In this document: piece after piece, positions 35,600 through 48,395 of the stretch
How positions within the stretch are numbered: position 1 is the stretch's first letter
Layout of the letters: each line of letters starts with the position of its first letter
Source: Neckera pumila
Taxonomy: Eukaryota; Streptophyta; Bryopsida; Hypnales; Neckeraceae
Direction of reading: 5' to 3'
DNA length: 64,000 nucleotides
Assembly: GCA_963969595.1 (NCBI GenBank)
Contig: OZ018410.1
Location: forward strand, 33,980,913 to 34,044,912
Translations under genes and position numbers: made by a program
The notes under the pieces: generated by a model
Told to the model about the DNA's origin: nothing
Seen by the model: the letters and a program-made list of their open reading frames with translations, nothing else
Database searches by the model: none

Positions 35600-38500
35600 G
35601 AGCACCTTCCAGACCTCAACTTCGTGGAAGAGCAGCTAGTCGCTATAATAGTTGCTATTTTCATGAGAGATGATCACCCAGTTGCTCGAAATCCTTGGAT
35701 TCCTGGGAAGGATGACCGTAGCTCTGACGTTTCAAGTCAATGGGGGATGCAAATATCAATGGCTGCGTCAACGCTGGATGCTAATCGGAGCAAGGGCGCC
35801 AATTCTATTTCCTCTTTGCAGTTGTCATGAGCAGTACTTTGAATTTTCGTTTCATTTTTTATTTTTTTGGATGAGGAGTAGATGCATACTTTTGATTTTA
35901 TGCTACCAGTATTGTGTAATCCCGACACGCACGGAAAGTGGATGGATTCCAAGTTGGTGACTTCCCATGCCCCTGGTAATCCTCTCATTTATGGTTTACG
36001 GTATTGTAGGGCTCAGAGAATTCGGAGTGCGAAGGCAGCCGATCGGACTTGTCCACGACGTCCGCGGAGTTGACTAAGAACGCGGTGTGGTGAGCACGAG
36101 CCATAGCGCATAGCTGTAGTGGTCACCATTTTTGGATACTTTGGACAGCCAGAAAAGGATTTTGGGGGTAATCCCTTAATGCCTATATAGATTAGTGTGC
36201 AGAGGTGATGAACGTGTAACGCGGAAATAGAAGCACTTCGGGAGGTCTTCTCAAGATGGTGAGCCTTTTCTTGGAATGCAGAGAATGAGAGATGTAAGCA
36301 CGACGGACTTTTTTGGAATTCCCTGTGACTAGTTTGGCGGAGATTCTGTAGTTTTTCTCTATTAGTTTTTGCCATTCGGCTAGTGTTCTAATGTCACCGA
36401 GGAAGGATCTTCAAAGAATTCCTATATAGAAGAAAATCGTGGATTATCTTTACAAGGATTTTCATAAATTCTCTCCAAATCCCTCATGTACAATTCAAAT
36501 TGGTAGACTTTGTATACAACTTATATTTCAATGTTGTTTCCACCTAATATTTGGTAGATTTTACAAGATGCAATTGTCCCATATTGATTGTCAAGGGTAC
36601 TGTGAGGTTGGGCACATAAGATTTTAGGTTGTCAATCTAAAAGATAATGAATTCTATTAAGAGAAGTCTAGCTTCCTTAAATTTATATATTTTAGAATCT
36701 AAATTTTTTTATATTATATGAAATTATAAAATTTTAGAACAAATGAAATCTACATATACCTAATATTTGGAAATCTTGAAATCTACAAAAGGTCTAGATC
36801 AAAGTTCTGAAATGTACAAATCAATGAGACTTAAATTCAAAATCAACATATCAATTAGATTTGAGACTCCAAAATTTACAACCAGTATTGATTGTGGTCA
36901 CTAAAATTTATATTAAGATTAGATTTTAGAGGCTTAAATCTACATTCTAGAATATTTAATTTCAGAAATTAAGTTGATTTGGAGGTAGGCTAGTGGGAAC
37001 ATCTTCTAATAACACTGAAAAATGCACAAATTTTCCCTTGATAAAATGCACAAATTTCCTTGTCTCACATTTCCCTTTGACGGACACATTTCCTATGAAC
37101 ATGAATTTGTTACACTTCTATGTTCTTTGGAGGGGATTTTTAGTGCAATACCTACAGGGAATTTCAAACAAGTCTACTGTGCTGGTACGAGGTTATTGAA
37201 GATTTGAAATTTAATTAAAGGAGGTTAGACTTCTTGAAATATTTTTCAATTAAATTTCCATGAAATACAAATGAAAATGGCGTCTAATCTAAGTTGTTTC
37301 ATATTTTTTGGACCTTGTGGAATTAGTTATGAATTTTTGAAATTGGAAAGTGGTGATCACTAAGAACATTCACCCTCTGAAATGTACACTATTTGCATAT
37401 TGCTGATGCAATAGGAAAGCAAAATGTACAAATGGCTTACAATTCAGAAGGTGGACGCTTTTAGAAACCGAGCGCTCCTACCTTAGAGAATGAGCTATCT
37501 TTCAAGGATGGTCCATTCAAAGTAATTTTTGGATTTTTGCAAATCCCACATGTGTCCATCCAATGTAAGATGAAGATGCTTGATTATGATAATTTTTTAG
37601 CAATTTTTACAAATTTTATACAATAATTGGGTTATATGGTTTCCTATAACTTTAATGAGGAAACTTTGGAGAAATCAATTTCCATCACAAGCTTGAATGC
37701 AAATCATAGAACTGACAAAAATGTTTTTGAAGTACTTTCAATAGTTCTACATTCTTGTCTCTAGTATCTCACCACATTGACTTGGAATAAAAAATAGTCA
37801 AAAAAATGTATGTTAGATCCACTTTTTACTTCAAAATGGACATTAATTTGTCCTAATAGTCCACATGACACTCATTTACAAAAGTCATGCAATTTTGAAT
37901 TGGTGTTGGTTGAAAGAATATTGTATGGTTGAGATTTAAAAAAACAAATAAAAAATTATAATAACACTAATTTTCAAGGTGATGCTCATTTTTCTACTCT
38001 CTAATAGAACCATTTATGTAGTTTTTTGTTGTTTAAAGAGAATCCAATCTTCTTTAGGTTGCTAAATGCTTTAGAAAAATTTCCATACCCACAAAAGCAT
38101 TTGAAACTATTTTAGGACAATAGATCGCCAAATCATGTATCCCATTGATTTTAATCCCTAAGTGCCCAAGCCTTTTCAAGTGTGTTTTTTCTATAAAAAA
38201 AGAACTTGGGCTTATAATTATTCCAATGAAGCAAAATAAATAAATTCCAAGATCTAACCATATCGCAGGCCATATTGATGTTTAAAAAGCTTGCTTATTA
38301 TTTTCTGTAAGAATTTTGAGTATGAAATTGCATGGGGTTTTTGAGATTGTAACAAGAAAAATGCATATATATTATTTTTAGTATATTATCTTTCTCCACA
38401 ATGTTTGAGAAATTTGCATATAAAAGTTATATGGGATTGGAGGTAAAATGAACATCTAGAAATTATGTTAGCATATTGAAATGAACTTTCAAAAACCTCA

Positions 38501-39890
38501 AGTTCAAATGAAGAGCTATCAAACTCATTATACAATCCACTTTGCAATTGTTGAAGTACAATAATTTTTGGTTTTACACTTGATAACTAGAAATTGCAAA
38601 TAACTCCATATCAGCGCATGTTTCAACTTCAACGGTGAAAATCATAAAAGACACACTTTATTTTCTCTAATTGGACCATTTTCAAAGCAAAGTAATAAAT
38701 ACAATATTTTAGATGGGTGATTGCAAGAAACACTTGCCGATTTTGTTGCGTTTACAGTATTGAATAAGCCTATAAGGTGAAGATAACCACCAAAGGAAAA
38801 TCAAAGAAAAATTCTCTAAATAGGAGAATTAGCTAGAAAAGTGCCAAATCTCAAGAAAATACATACTTTGATGTTTTAATTAGTAGAAAATAGGAAAAAA
38901 AAAAATAAAGAAATAAAAATTGGCCATTTGTAACAATTGAAGATGGTCATTCACCAAAAAAACCACCAAAATAATTTTTATATGTTTCAAAATGCAAGTA
39001 GAAAGAGGCTCAGTTTGTGGACTTCTACAACTAATCATTTTTAAAAATCTTGTAAAAAGTAGCTAAAAGACTATCTCCTCCAAACTAGAAGACCATCTCC
39101 TCCAAATTTCAATTCCAAATTCATTTCTTTGGGTACTATTTTGTTCAAGAAAATTCAAAATTGGCAAGTGTGACATAAAATTGGATAGAAAAATATTTTT
39201 TAAAACTTCAAAATATTAAAAAAGGTGTATAATAGTCATGAGTACCTTGTGTATGAATCTTGAATCATATAGATCCAAAGCGCAAAAGTTATGGCCAAAA
39301 AACAAAGCACCCAAGATGTGACACAAGATAGGAAAAGTCTTTATTGCAATCACCTAGATCTCAAAATAAAGTAACATTGGCAAGCTTTATATTTTTACTA
39401 TTGGTACATATATGCCTTTGAGGACCGAGGTGAGCACCTCTCAAAAATCAAATATTATTCCCTTTCTGATTACTAATAAAAGCTTCTAATAGTTAACCTT
39501 CAATAGTATTCATAACATTTCATAAAATGGTCCAAGAAATTTATCTACCCACATATAATAGAGCTGAAATTTTGGACCAACCATATATAGTCATTGAAGC
39601 AGTTCAGGATTAAGATAGGTCTATAAAGATTCTAAACTCTGAAAGCATCCTCTAACAAAGAGGTACATTTTACTTTCACAGTACATCATCAATCCACAAA
39701 TAGTATACATCGAATTTAGTGGACTGTTTCATTTCAACTTCAAAAATTTGTAACAAATTCTACAAAGATCCAAAAAACATGAAAGCACTTGGATTAGATG
39801 CCAATTCCATTTTCTTTCAATGAAAATTTACTGAAAAATAATTCAAGGATTTTAGCTTCCCCCAAAGGGCAATAAACTGATATATGGTTG
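35600..39890. other. Intergenic DNA, no recognisable gene
   Basis: 35.6-36.4 kb is of mixed composition and has several open frames, the longest about 120 codons on the minus strand. None has a motif, start context or splice partner I can defend. From 36.4 kb on the sequence is AT-rich and looks non-coding. Confidence 0.45.
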
Positions 39891-40076
39891 CATAACATTC
39901 AGTAGCCTTCAGAGGGGCTGCCTTTTCTTCTCTAGGAATCCTCATCCACAAAATTCATCCTTTCAATATTAATGTAAGCTTTGGTACTGGGATAATGGCA
40001 ATACATTATGATATGATCCATTTTCTTTTGTTGAGTAATACACTATTGCAATCTAACCATTTGCCATCAATAACTT

Positions 40077-40713
40077 ATTTTGGGTTTTCAAGTGAGAAGA
40101 CAACTTTTTCTATATACATAGGGTGTTAGGAGGTAGAACAACCCATGTGGGATAAATAAATTAGAATTTGTAGTTCCTCAACCACTCATATTTAAGTCAG
40201 AAACAAAGAATTGTGTTAAAAGTAGAATTTTAGACCTCATTTAGGCATAGTAGAATAATTTTTCTCATAAAACTTGGAACTAAACAAAGGTAGTGAATGA
40301 AGATAAGTTTCACCTCCAAAAATCCGTTTGGCATTTTGACTCTCCAATCAAAAGTTATGGACAAATTTGAGAGAGGATTTTTAAAATGTTAAAGAAAATG
40401 TCTATTCCAACCCCTCTCTCAAATTTATCCATAACATTTGATTGGAGATTTAAAAAACCAAACGGATTTTTGGAAATGAATCTTATCTTCATTTAAAAAC
40501 TTTTTTGAGTTCAAAATTTTTTGAGAAAAGTTATCCTAATATGCTTAAATGAGGTCTAAAATTCTCGTTCAAACACAGCTCCTACTTTTGACTTAATTAT
40601 GAGTGGTTGAAGCTTCACTCATTCTAATTTACATATTCTGCATGGGTTGTTTTACCTCCTACCACCCCAAATGTATATATGTAGCTTCTCTTATCACTTG
40701 AAAACTCAAAATA
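40077..40713. mobile_element. Long foldback element, arms of about 300 bp
   Basis: The first half (TGGGTTTTCAAGTGAGAAG ... CCCATGTGGGATAAAT ... GACCTCATTTAGGCATA) returns in reverse complement in the second half (ATGCTTAAATGAGGTC ... GCATGGGTTG ... CTTGAAAACTCAAAATA). The arms are imperfect, with the turn near 40390-40410. A sister element is at 47303-47877. A transcript across it would form a long double-stranded hairpin. Confidence 0.75.
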
Positions 40714-40800
40714 TAATTGGTTTTTGTATGAATGCAAAAACGGAAAAAAATACAATGAACCAAGCATTTAGTTTGCATTCATACAAAAACCAATTATATT
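40710..40800. repeat. Perfect 29-bp inverted repeat with 33-bp loop
   Basis: Positions 40710-40738 (beginning AATATAATTGGTTTTTG) are the exact reverse complement of 40772-40800. The sequence after the second arm (TTGGGTTTTCAAAA) repeats the start of the adjoining foldback, so this may be part of the same mobile unit. Confidence 0.9.
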
Positions 40801-40980
40801 TTGGGTTTTCAAAATATACAATGTATAGGTGTAGAACGCTTGAAATTTTTAATCTACCTTATACAATTTCGGCCAGCTGACTTACTGTAATTCTCATCGA
40901 TGCGCATACTATTAGCTATTGATATTCCACACCATCTCATCCGGCGGATGAAATGGTGTGGAATATACATCAGGAAAGTA

Positions 40981-41140
40981 CCCCCCCCCCCATTGAAATA
41001 GTATTGTTTCATAGGGCCCACAGTCCAATACAGAAACTATACTGTTGCAGTACTATCTCAGTACTCTAACAGTAAAATTTCTGTATTGGACTGTGGGCCC
41101 TATGAAATAGTATTGCAACAACACTGACACAATGGGGGGG
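40981..41140. mobile_element. MITE with C-run tips and a perfect 30-bp palindrome
   Basis: The tips are a C run then CATTG, and CAATG then a G run. GTA flanks both sides (40978-40980, 41141-41143), a possible 3-bp target duplication. Inside, 41007-41036 (starting TTTCATAGGGCCCACAG) is the exact reverse complement of 41078-41107. The C-run length may be unreliable. Confidence 0.7.
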
Positions 41141-41300
41141 GTAGTTCTCAATGTATACCACACCATTCCGTCGGGGGAAGACAGCCCACCACTCTGCTAC
41201 TGAATGTTATGTACGTTACCTCAGACCTGGTCGAAAGAGGCTCTGACTCTATATATACAGCCTGAAGAAAAAATGTTCATAGAATCCACATGTTGGTTAA

Positions 41301-41878
41301 CCCCTAAAGTCCCATTGTCCCTACGGGGGACAAAATGGATTTTGGGCAGGTTCCTATGAGCTCAATTTTTAATGAAACTTTCTGAAACTTTCCCATAAGA
41401 TAGAAAAACTTATTAGCTTTTGGGGAATGTAATTTTTATTTCAATCGGTGCCCGGGAGCAAAAGTTATGCCCAAATAAGCTCAAAACAGGGGAGAAGGGG
41501 CAGCAAAAAAATTTTGCAAAAAATTTAATTTAATTTTTTTAATTTTTTTTCCTTATAGATTATATTTTTTCCTATTTGGGAAGCTTTGATTCATTTCATT
41601 GGGACTTTTTATGAGAAAGTTATGGACAATCTTGTTTTTCGGGCAATGAGAGCATCTTCTTGAAAAAAACTTTTTCTTTCACTTTGAATGTTGATATCTT
41701 TCAATCCGTACGGTCAAACATCACAAAATTTTTACTACATGATCTGTAAAAAGTGTAGTATAAGATCCTACGGTTATTTTCTAAAAAAAAATATTTTTTC
41801 TCATCTTTTAGATGAACGCAACAAAAGTAGCAGTTTTGAGTGATTTTTGACAGAAAAATGGCCTTGGGACTTTAGGGG
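41301..41878. mobile_element. TTAA-flanked MITE, 578 bp, best-preserved copy
   Basis: TTAA at 41297-41300 and 41879-41882 flank perfect 14-bp TIRs CCCCTAAAGTCCCA. Beyond the TIR the two ends differ: the left has TTGTCCCTACGGGGGACAAA, a subterminal hairpin, and the right (complemented) has AGGCCATTTTTC. Interior landmarks are GGTGCCCGGGAGCAAAAG and AGCTCAAAACAGGGG. No coding frame. Confidence 0.85.
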
Positions 41879-42251
41879 TTAACTTATTGCAAGAATCATT
41901 ACTAAAGATTGTCCACTTGCAAAGTTGCCTCCCCAAACACTATTAATGAACCAATTATTAACCCCAAAACGCAGGGGGTGTTGTGAAAGTCAATCTAACC
42001 CAGACACTTAGCTAACTCAGTCCAATTAATTCCTCAAGAACTGCTCTTTCTTGGGTATATGCCAGGCATCATGGTCAAGACTCAATCGAGCTGCAGACTC
42101 CGTCTCAACCCGCATTTCCGAAGCTTCTGCTTGTCTCAAGCCTTACATACGTAGAGTTTCAACCACTTGCCTGAAAAAGCTCCTTCAGTGTTAAAAATAA
42201 ATAAATTATAAGCAAAAACAAAACAAAACAAGCAACTTCTTCAGTGCAGTA

Positions 42252-42535
42252 CATAACATTGTTAACCGGGGGGATTCCTTCCCTTTCAAAGGAGGGATAA
42301 TTCCCCCCGGGATACCTTGAAGTAGAGTATAGTTATAATATACATGAGAACACTGGCTAGCCTGTTTTATTGTTTTCCAAGTTATGTCAGTCTTGCTGCT
42401 GATTCATTTGCGCTATTGGTTGGATGCAAAGATATCATTGTTGACTTTATATAAAAGTATGTGCTCCAATGCTCGGGGCTCCGTGTTTGGGGGGGAGCAA
42501 AAGGGAACCGCCCAGCATTGGTATAAAATGTTATG
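42252..42535. mobile_element. CATAACATT-family MITE, 284 bp
   Basis: The ends CATAACATTGTTAACC and, complemented, CATAACATTTTATACC are TIRs, with GTA on the left and TAC on the right, so a TA duplication is possible. The subterminal AACCGGGGGGATTCC and AATTCCCCCCGG form a hairpin. The right interior (CCCAGCATTGG) matches the elements at 10.6 and 55.0 kb. Confidence 0.65.
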
Positions 42536-42631
42536 TACATGCTTGAAGATTGTCCATGAACAGCCTTCAGTTGTGCAATACATGTATGAGCGTATTACAA
42601 CTGAAGTTCAGTTCAAGGATTTCTATCAATA

Positions 42632-42758
42632 AGGTAGTTTGCTCTAAAAGTGACCATGTTCTAAATGCAATGCCTGTGGACATTGTTGCTTGTAATATCT
42701 ATTATTAGCAATGATGAATAAGGTAGGCTTAAATGGTTGCTTTGAGAGCAAACTACCT
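42632..42758. mobile_element. TA-flanked MITE, 127 bp
   Basis: Perfect 14-bp TIRs AGGTAGTTTGCTCT with TA at 42630-42631 and 42759-42760. The inverted similarity continues inward past the TIRs (AAAAGTGACCAT against ATGGTTGCTTT). The TA duplication points to a Tc1/mariner-type mobiliser. Confidence 0.82.
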
Positions 42759-42829
42759 TAGCATTGTTGGAGCTCGCAGTTTCAGTAGGTTTTGTTCGTG
42801 ATCAATGAGTTATAATGCTAAATCAGTTA

Positions 42830-42997
42830 CAATAGAACCTCTCTTTAAGTAATTTTACTTTAAAGGAATAAACATTTCTAAAGTAATATTGTTAGCTGGT
42901 CCCGGCTTGGGCCGCTTACAAACATCATGAATGCAATGACCCTCCCTAATGTAATGTATCAGCGTAATCCGGCCGCATTATTTTAGAGGTTCTATTG
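42830..42997. mobile_element. Emigrant/pogo-like MITE, 168 bp
   Basis: The ends CAATAGAACCTCT and AGAGGTTCTATTG are perfect inverted repeats with TA at 42828-42829 and 42998-42999. The end closely resembles plant Emigrant/Lemi MITEs (CAGTAAAACCTCTAT-type ends, TA target), which are moved by pogo-like Tc1/mariner transposases. A half copy sits at the outer edge of the right MCTS1 arm. Confidence 0.85.
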
Positions 42998-45900
42998 TAT
43001 TTCCTAGCTAGCATGCCAAAATTATATATCATGAAAAATGTTCTCATTATTGAGGTATCTTTATCCTTTTGCAATACCGACCGTTTGCCATTAGCAAGCT
43101 AGAATAGAGTTTTTCACAAGCACTCATTGATCCAAATATGACAAAGTGGTTGCTCAAACTCAACATTAGTCTTCAAAAGGAATCAATGGAAGTTGAAGCA
43201 ACCATGAGAACTGAAGCATTTTGTACTTCAAGGATGTAAGAGTAGTCTAATGTCAATCATACAAACAAAAAATTCTCAAACCAATTGGGCAGGCTTTTGC
43301 TTTCATTTGCTAACATTGTGGTATGGTGTATTTTTTGAATTGTACTCAAAATTGTTGATTTGAATTAAAGAGTTTGTTTTAGGTGAGGATACTTTGGTTC
43401 ATCCATCCTTGGATGGTTGTTAATTTGATTTGTTGTATGTTTGTTATTCAAGTTAATATTTGGTTGAAGAAGAAAGTTAATAGTTGTGTAAGTTTTAATC
43501 CTAGTACATGAATGAAGAGTTCATAGGAGGTATTTAATTAATTAATTCACACCAAGAAAGGTCATATTACTTTGGTATAGGTGGCTAAATGTGCAAGAAA
43601 AGTAGTGTTCTTTGATAATCTGACTTTCTTGGGGACTTAGGCTAGACAACCTTCAAAAGTCAAGAAGATTACCGTATAATACGACCAAGTCATCTTTTTA
43701 AAGAAAGTCTCTTCCAATTGCAATCCCTATCTACATTCGTCCAACATTTCAACCCACAAATCTTGAACACTTATAAAATGAGACACGCAATTAAAATAGG
43801 TTCCATAATATAAATGCATGTCTTTTATTACTAAATTTGCATTTTGTATTTTCACTTGTCAAATAACTCAAGATTTTTGTAGGGATTTTTTTGTATTATG
43901 AAGTACAAATTCCCTTCCCTTTTTTGGAGATCAATAGGGGATATTTGTATAGCTTTCAAAATTTATTAAGATTCTTTTAAAGGTAATTCTATAAGTAAGC
44001 TATTTGAATTTCAAACAAGTGGAATCAATCATTTTCAAAATTTGGTTGACTCTTGCAATACAATTGAGTCCCCAAAAATCTCTTATTTTTTAAACAAAAC
44101 CAAATAGTCTTATTTAGGTTGCTATAAGCAATGCTACTTATTGCCCAAGATTTTTGTCTATATATAGACTAAACAAATTACAATGAGCAAAGATCTTTTG
44201 TTGCATTATTATGTCTAAGTTGTTGCCAAAATTTGGGTGTAATTTAGAACTACAAAATTCCAATACTTTTAGATTTAGCATACATGTTGTTTTCAAGTGA
44301 ATAAATAAATAAATTTAAAGCATTAAAACTCGCAAATGGAAAACTCAAAAAAGAAGGGCATCATTTAGAAAATGGTTAATTGGCTTATTAGGGCTAATTA
44401 AGTATTAAAAAAATAAATCATAAGATGTATTGTATGTGCAAACGGCAGCGAAAGGCGACAAGTCACCCGGCTTGGTTGGTTTTGGAGAAGTCCTCTTCAC
44501 CACCCTTGCGCTAGAGGAGGAATGCTTGTGAAGGTTGGATTGGTAGTGCTGAAGAAGTTCTTTGGTGCAGTGGATCCTTCTTGTTTTCACCCCAAGTTTG
44601 GCACAACTAAGGGGGCAATCCATGCTGGCTTAGTCACCTTAATGACATGGTGTCAAATACTTAACTATCTCTAATATATTGAACAAATTATCATGAACAA
44701 ATTTTTTCAATAATCACTATGACATGTGAACTCCTATATTGCCCCGTGCATGATCTCTAATATCTCTTTATTATACACAAACATCGAATGACAGTGTCAA
44801 TGATATTCTATTGTTAAAGTGCTTTTAATAATTGCGCCAAAGGTAGGGTTGTCTTGTTGAACAAAATTGGGTCTTGGCGTCGTATTAGATGTCTTACATC
44901 GTTTGTCATAATAGACAAGCATCAAGTTCATGTAACACTTTTGTCAAAGTGGTTTTAGAGTTTTGAAGTTTTTTATACCATGGTAAATACATTAGTCCTA
45001 CATATATGACTTTTAGAGTGACGTGAAAAGCAAGAACCACATTAGCATGGGCGACTCCAAGTAAGGGCGTGTGCAAGTGGGTGAAGAGGTGACTACAAGT
45101 GAGGGCAATCACGGATGGATTAAGGGATGATCATAGGGTGAAGGGGCGATCGTGGAATGAAAGGATGATCGCAGGTGGGGTGCATTTGAAGGTACAATGA
45201 AGGTTGAAAGGGCTATCATAGGTGGGTGAAAGGGAGATTAAAGGTAGGTGAGGGGACAACGAGGAAGAAAATTCCAATATCTTTCAAAGAGACCAAAATT
45301 GCTAAAATTAGATAAAGATATAATATAGTTCCAAATTCAAATTTGCAAAATGGAGCTATTCAAATTTGAAGTATTTTCTCCCTATAATTCTTTCATATAT
45401 TCTACAATTGCTTCTAAATATTAGTCTTCAAAGCAAGGATAAAATCTTCATATATGTTTATTTTCTCAACAAATTTAACCATAGGATCTATCTTGTAATC
45501 AACTTGATACAATACACCCTCCTGAAATGTTAAAATAAGAAACTTAACATCATGATGCTTGGATTTAAAAAAGAAGTAGTTTTTACTCTTTCCAAATGGT
45601 TACATTTCATCTTTCAAACTATTTACTCAAAAATGTGGATGTAGATCCTATACCTTACAACTCTCCATTATATATTGAATAAATAAGTTGGAAATACGTA
45701 TAAAAAATTTCCAAAAAAGAATTTCATATTCATGCTTGCAAAAAATAATAACTAGACAAAAATTGAGAATGATTTTAAATACAAAATGGTTAATTTTTTA
45801 ATGTAATCAAAGAATCCCTATTTTAATGGTTAAAATGTTGTAATAAACAATTTTTTTATTAAAAAATATTTAAAATTTAATTCAATAAAGGACTTCAAAG

Positions 45901-47102
45901 TTCATTTTAATGCAGAGATTCCATCCTATACAACTAAGTGAAATTCATTATAACTTTTACTTGGCTAATCAAAATGAAACAATACAAAATTTTCACAAGA
46001 ATACTATAATTCTAGCTATTAAACTAATTTCAAATTTCTATTTCTTCAAAAGGTTTGTTTTTTGGATCTAGCTGACAAGCACGAGTAACAAAAAAGAATA
46101 CATTATAATATAATAACTTTTTAACAATGCAATTAGAAGTTATGAAAATTGTTACTCTTTCAAGAAACTCCTTGACCACATGTTGTATAAAAATTTCAAA
46201 GGGAAAAAATGAAATTCCATTTGTAAATAGATGACCAAAAACACTAGCTATATTCTCCAAAAGGGCTACTTAGTCCTGTACAGGTCAAAATTCAAATTCT
46301 TATTTTTTGATTCAAATTCTAAATTTTTAACTATTCAAACTACAACCTTTAAATATTCAAGTTTTAAATTTAAAACTAATCAAATTCTAAGTTGAATTAC
46401 GCGAATTGTGGCCAAATCACCTTCTAGTAAAATGCTTGGCAGATATTCAAAACACGTTAGATTACATAAAAAATTTTACTACTAAAAGTAGACTAAAATG
46501 ATAAACTTTGCCAACAATTTTCATTAAAAATAGACAAACTTTAAGTGAAAAAAGGGCCTCCAAAGTCTGCCAATTTTATAAACCAAATATGAAACAAAAA
46601 CGAAATAAATGAAAACTTACACGAAGTATGTTCAAGAGAACCCATACATGGTGTAATGGATAAGGAATTAAAATTGGTGTAACAAATTGTGAGCTATATG
46701 AATTGAAGGTAGTATAAATTCTTTATGGACAACAATATGTGGTTGATCATACAATACAAATGAACATGTACAAATAAGACGTGGTTGCTTGTAGATGGAT
46801 TGAAGTTATAGAAGGAAGATGCCAAGCACAAACCTATGCTTCCCCAAGGTGAAATCCAAGAAAATGACAAACGAAGCAAATATTATTTGTGGACTCAACG
46901 GGTACATCCAACACTGGATGAAAACATCAAAAATAAGACACCATTAGAAGAATTTGGGGCCTCCGAAGGGCTGCTCCACAACCCTCCAAGGACCTCGCAA
47001 GCTGCAATGTTTTTGCTTAACAAGTTGTTTTTCCCCTATTCCCGTTCACCTTCAATTGCAATATCGGATGCTTGTCAGACGTCAGTGGCTGAAAATCAAA
47101 TT

Positions 47103-47170
47103 AGAAAGTGTTCAATAATTAGGATCAAGATGTATTAGAGTTTCTTAACCTTGATTATTAAACACTTTCT
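47103..47170. repeat. Hairpin with AGAAAGTGTT arms
   Basis: AGAAAGTGTTCAATAATTAG at the left recurs as an imperfect complement ending AAACACTTTCT at the right, with GATCAAG/CTTGAT near the loop. It could be a MITE remnant. Confidence 0.6.
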
Positions 47171-47302
47171 ACTCAAATGCACCTTCTTTTCAATCCAAAT
47201 TGTGAGAAAAAGAAGAAGCAAATGCCTAAAAATAGTCTAATGGCATACCATCAAGAATTTCATTTTATGTTAATGTGAAGGATTTATTTAGTGGACATTT
47301 GA

Positions 47303-47877
47303 AGTGTTTGAAGACAAGAAGAGAAGATATAGAAGTGAGGTAGTAGTAGGTAGAACAGTGCATGTGGGATATGTAAATTGGATTGAGTAGGAGCTCTACC
47401 ATTCAAAGGTAAGTGAAAAAAAGAAATTGCATTAAAAGTATAGTTTTGGGACTCATTTAAGCATAGTAAAATAACTTGTTTGAAAAAACTTCGGACTAAT
47501 AAAAGCTGGATAATCACAAAAGTTATAGCCAAAATTCAAACCAAATGTTTGGAAATGAAAGAAAATGTTCCACCTTCAAACATCCGGTCTAAATTTTGTC
47601 TATAATCTTTGATTCAAAACTTGAAATCTCAAAAGGATTTTTGGATATAAACTTAGCTTGATTCTCCAACCTCTTTAGTCCAAATTTTTTTCAAAAAAGA
47701 TATTTTACTATGCCTAAATGATTCCCAAAATTATGCTTTTAATACAAATTTTTTTTCACTTAACTTTGAGTAGTAGAGCTCTTCCTCAATCCAATTTATA
47801 TATCCCACATGTCTGCATTGTTTTACCTACAACTACTCCACTTCTATAAAAAGCTTCTCTTCTCACTTACAAACTCA
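47303..47877. mobile_element. Long foldback element, sister of 40077-40713
   Basis: The left arm (GAAGAGAAG, GTAGGTAGAACAGTGCATG, TGGGATATGTAAATTGGATT, AGTTTTGGGACTCATTTAAG) is mirrored on the right (CTCAATCCAATTTATATATC, ACATGTCTGCATTGTTTTAC, CTTCTCTTCTCACTT). Arms are about 280 bp and imperfect. The same segments in the same order make up the 40.1 kb foldback, so both come from one family. Confidence 0.75.
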
Positions 47878-48395
47878 CAAAATTTAGTAAGTTCCTATTG
47901 AAGCTAGTTGCCTTCCAAAGCAACTAGCTTCAAAAGCCATTTAAATTGATTTAAATAAACTTGCTTGGATCATTTGATATTTAATTTTCAATTGAAAACC
48001 TTGTTTAATATTGGCCTTTTCTTTTTCGAAACCCGGAGTTTATTCCAATAGTGAACCAAGAACAAATGCCGGAAAGCTTGTATTGGCCTTCATTTACTAT
48101 AGAAGTTAGGGGACATGCTTGCTCTTACGGACTAGTTTTGTGAAATTCATAACATCTGACTACGCACTTTTGACAGTTTTTATAGGACACCTATCTTCAT
48201 TTAAATAGACTGGATGGTCACCCTAGAGCAACCCTCCAGAGGCGCCAAAATTCTTCTAAATGAATGGCCAAGTACAAGGCCTACATGTCATACTTGATGT
48301 GAGAAATGCATTGCGTGATAGAATTGAGCAATATACATAGCAACCCAGTCAACTAAAGCACGGATTTTGACCTCAAACTTGACAACCAAGGAAAT

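Larger units (their letters stand above)
39891..41211. mobile_element. Compound TIR element, 1.3 kb, CATAACATT ends
   Basis: The outer ends CATAACATTCAGTAGC and its complement at 41197-41211 continue as imperfect TIRs to GGGCTG(C/T)C, about 32 bp. Inside lie a long foldback (40077-40713), a 29-bp-arm palindrome (40710-40800), a CACACCAT palindrome (40922-40966) and a C-tipped MITE (40981-41140). The element thus looks like a shell containing several insertions. I found no target-site duplication. Confidence 0.6.
43000..48395. other. AT-rich intergenic DNA
   Basis: I found no gene with a recognisable product. A minus-strand frame at 44405-44623 is open but featureless. At 45.1-45.26 kb a degenerate tandem of GGGTGAAGG(G)GCGATCGT-like units occurs. 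A hairpin at 47103-47170 and a foldback at 47303-47877 are listed separately. Confidence 0.4.

Noticed and set aside
36013..36375. 120-residue minus-strand frame
   Set aside because: It has no signal, domain or splice support and a low-complexity Ser/His/Leu composition. It was left as intergenic.
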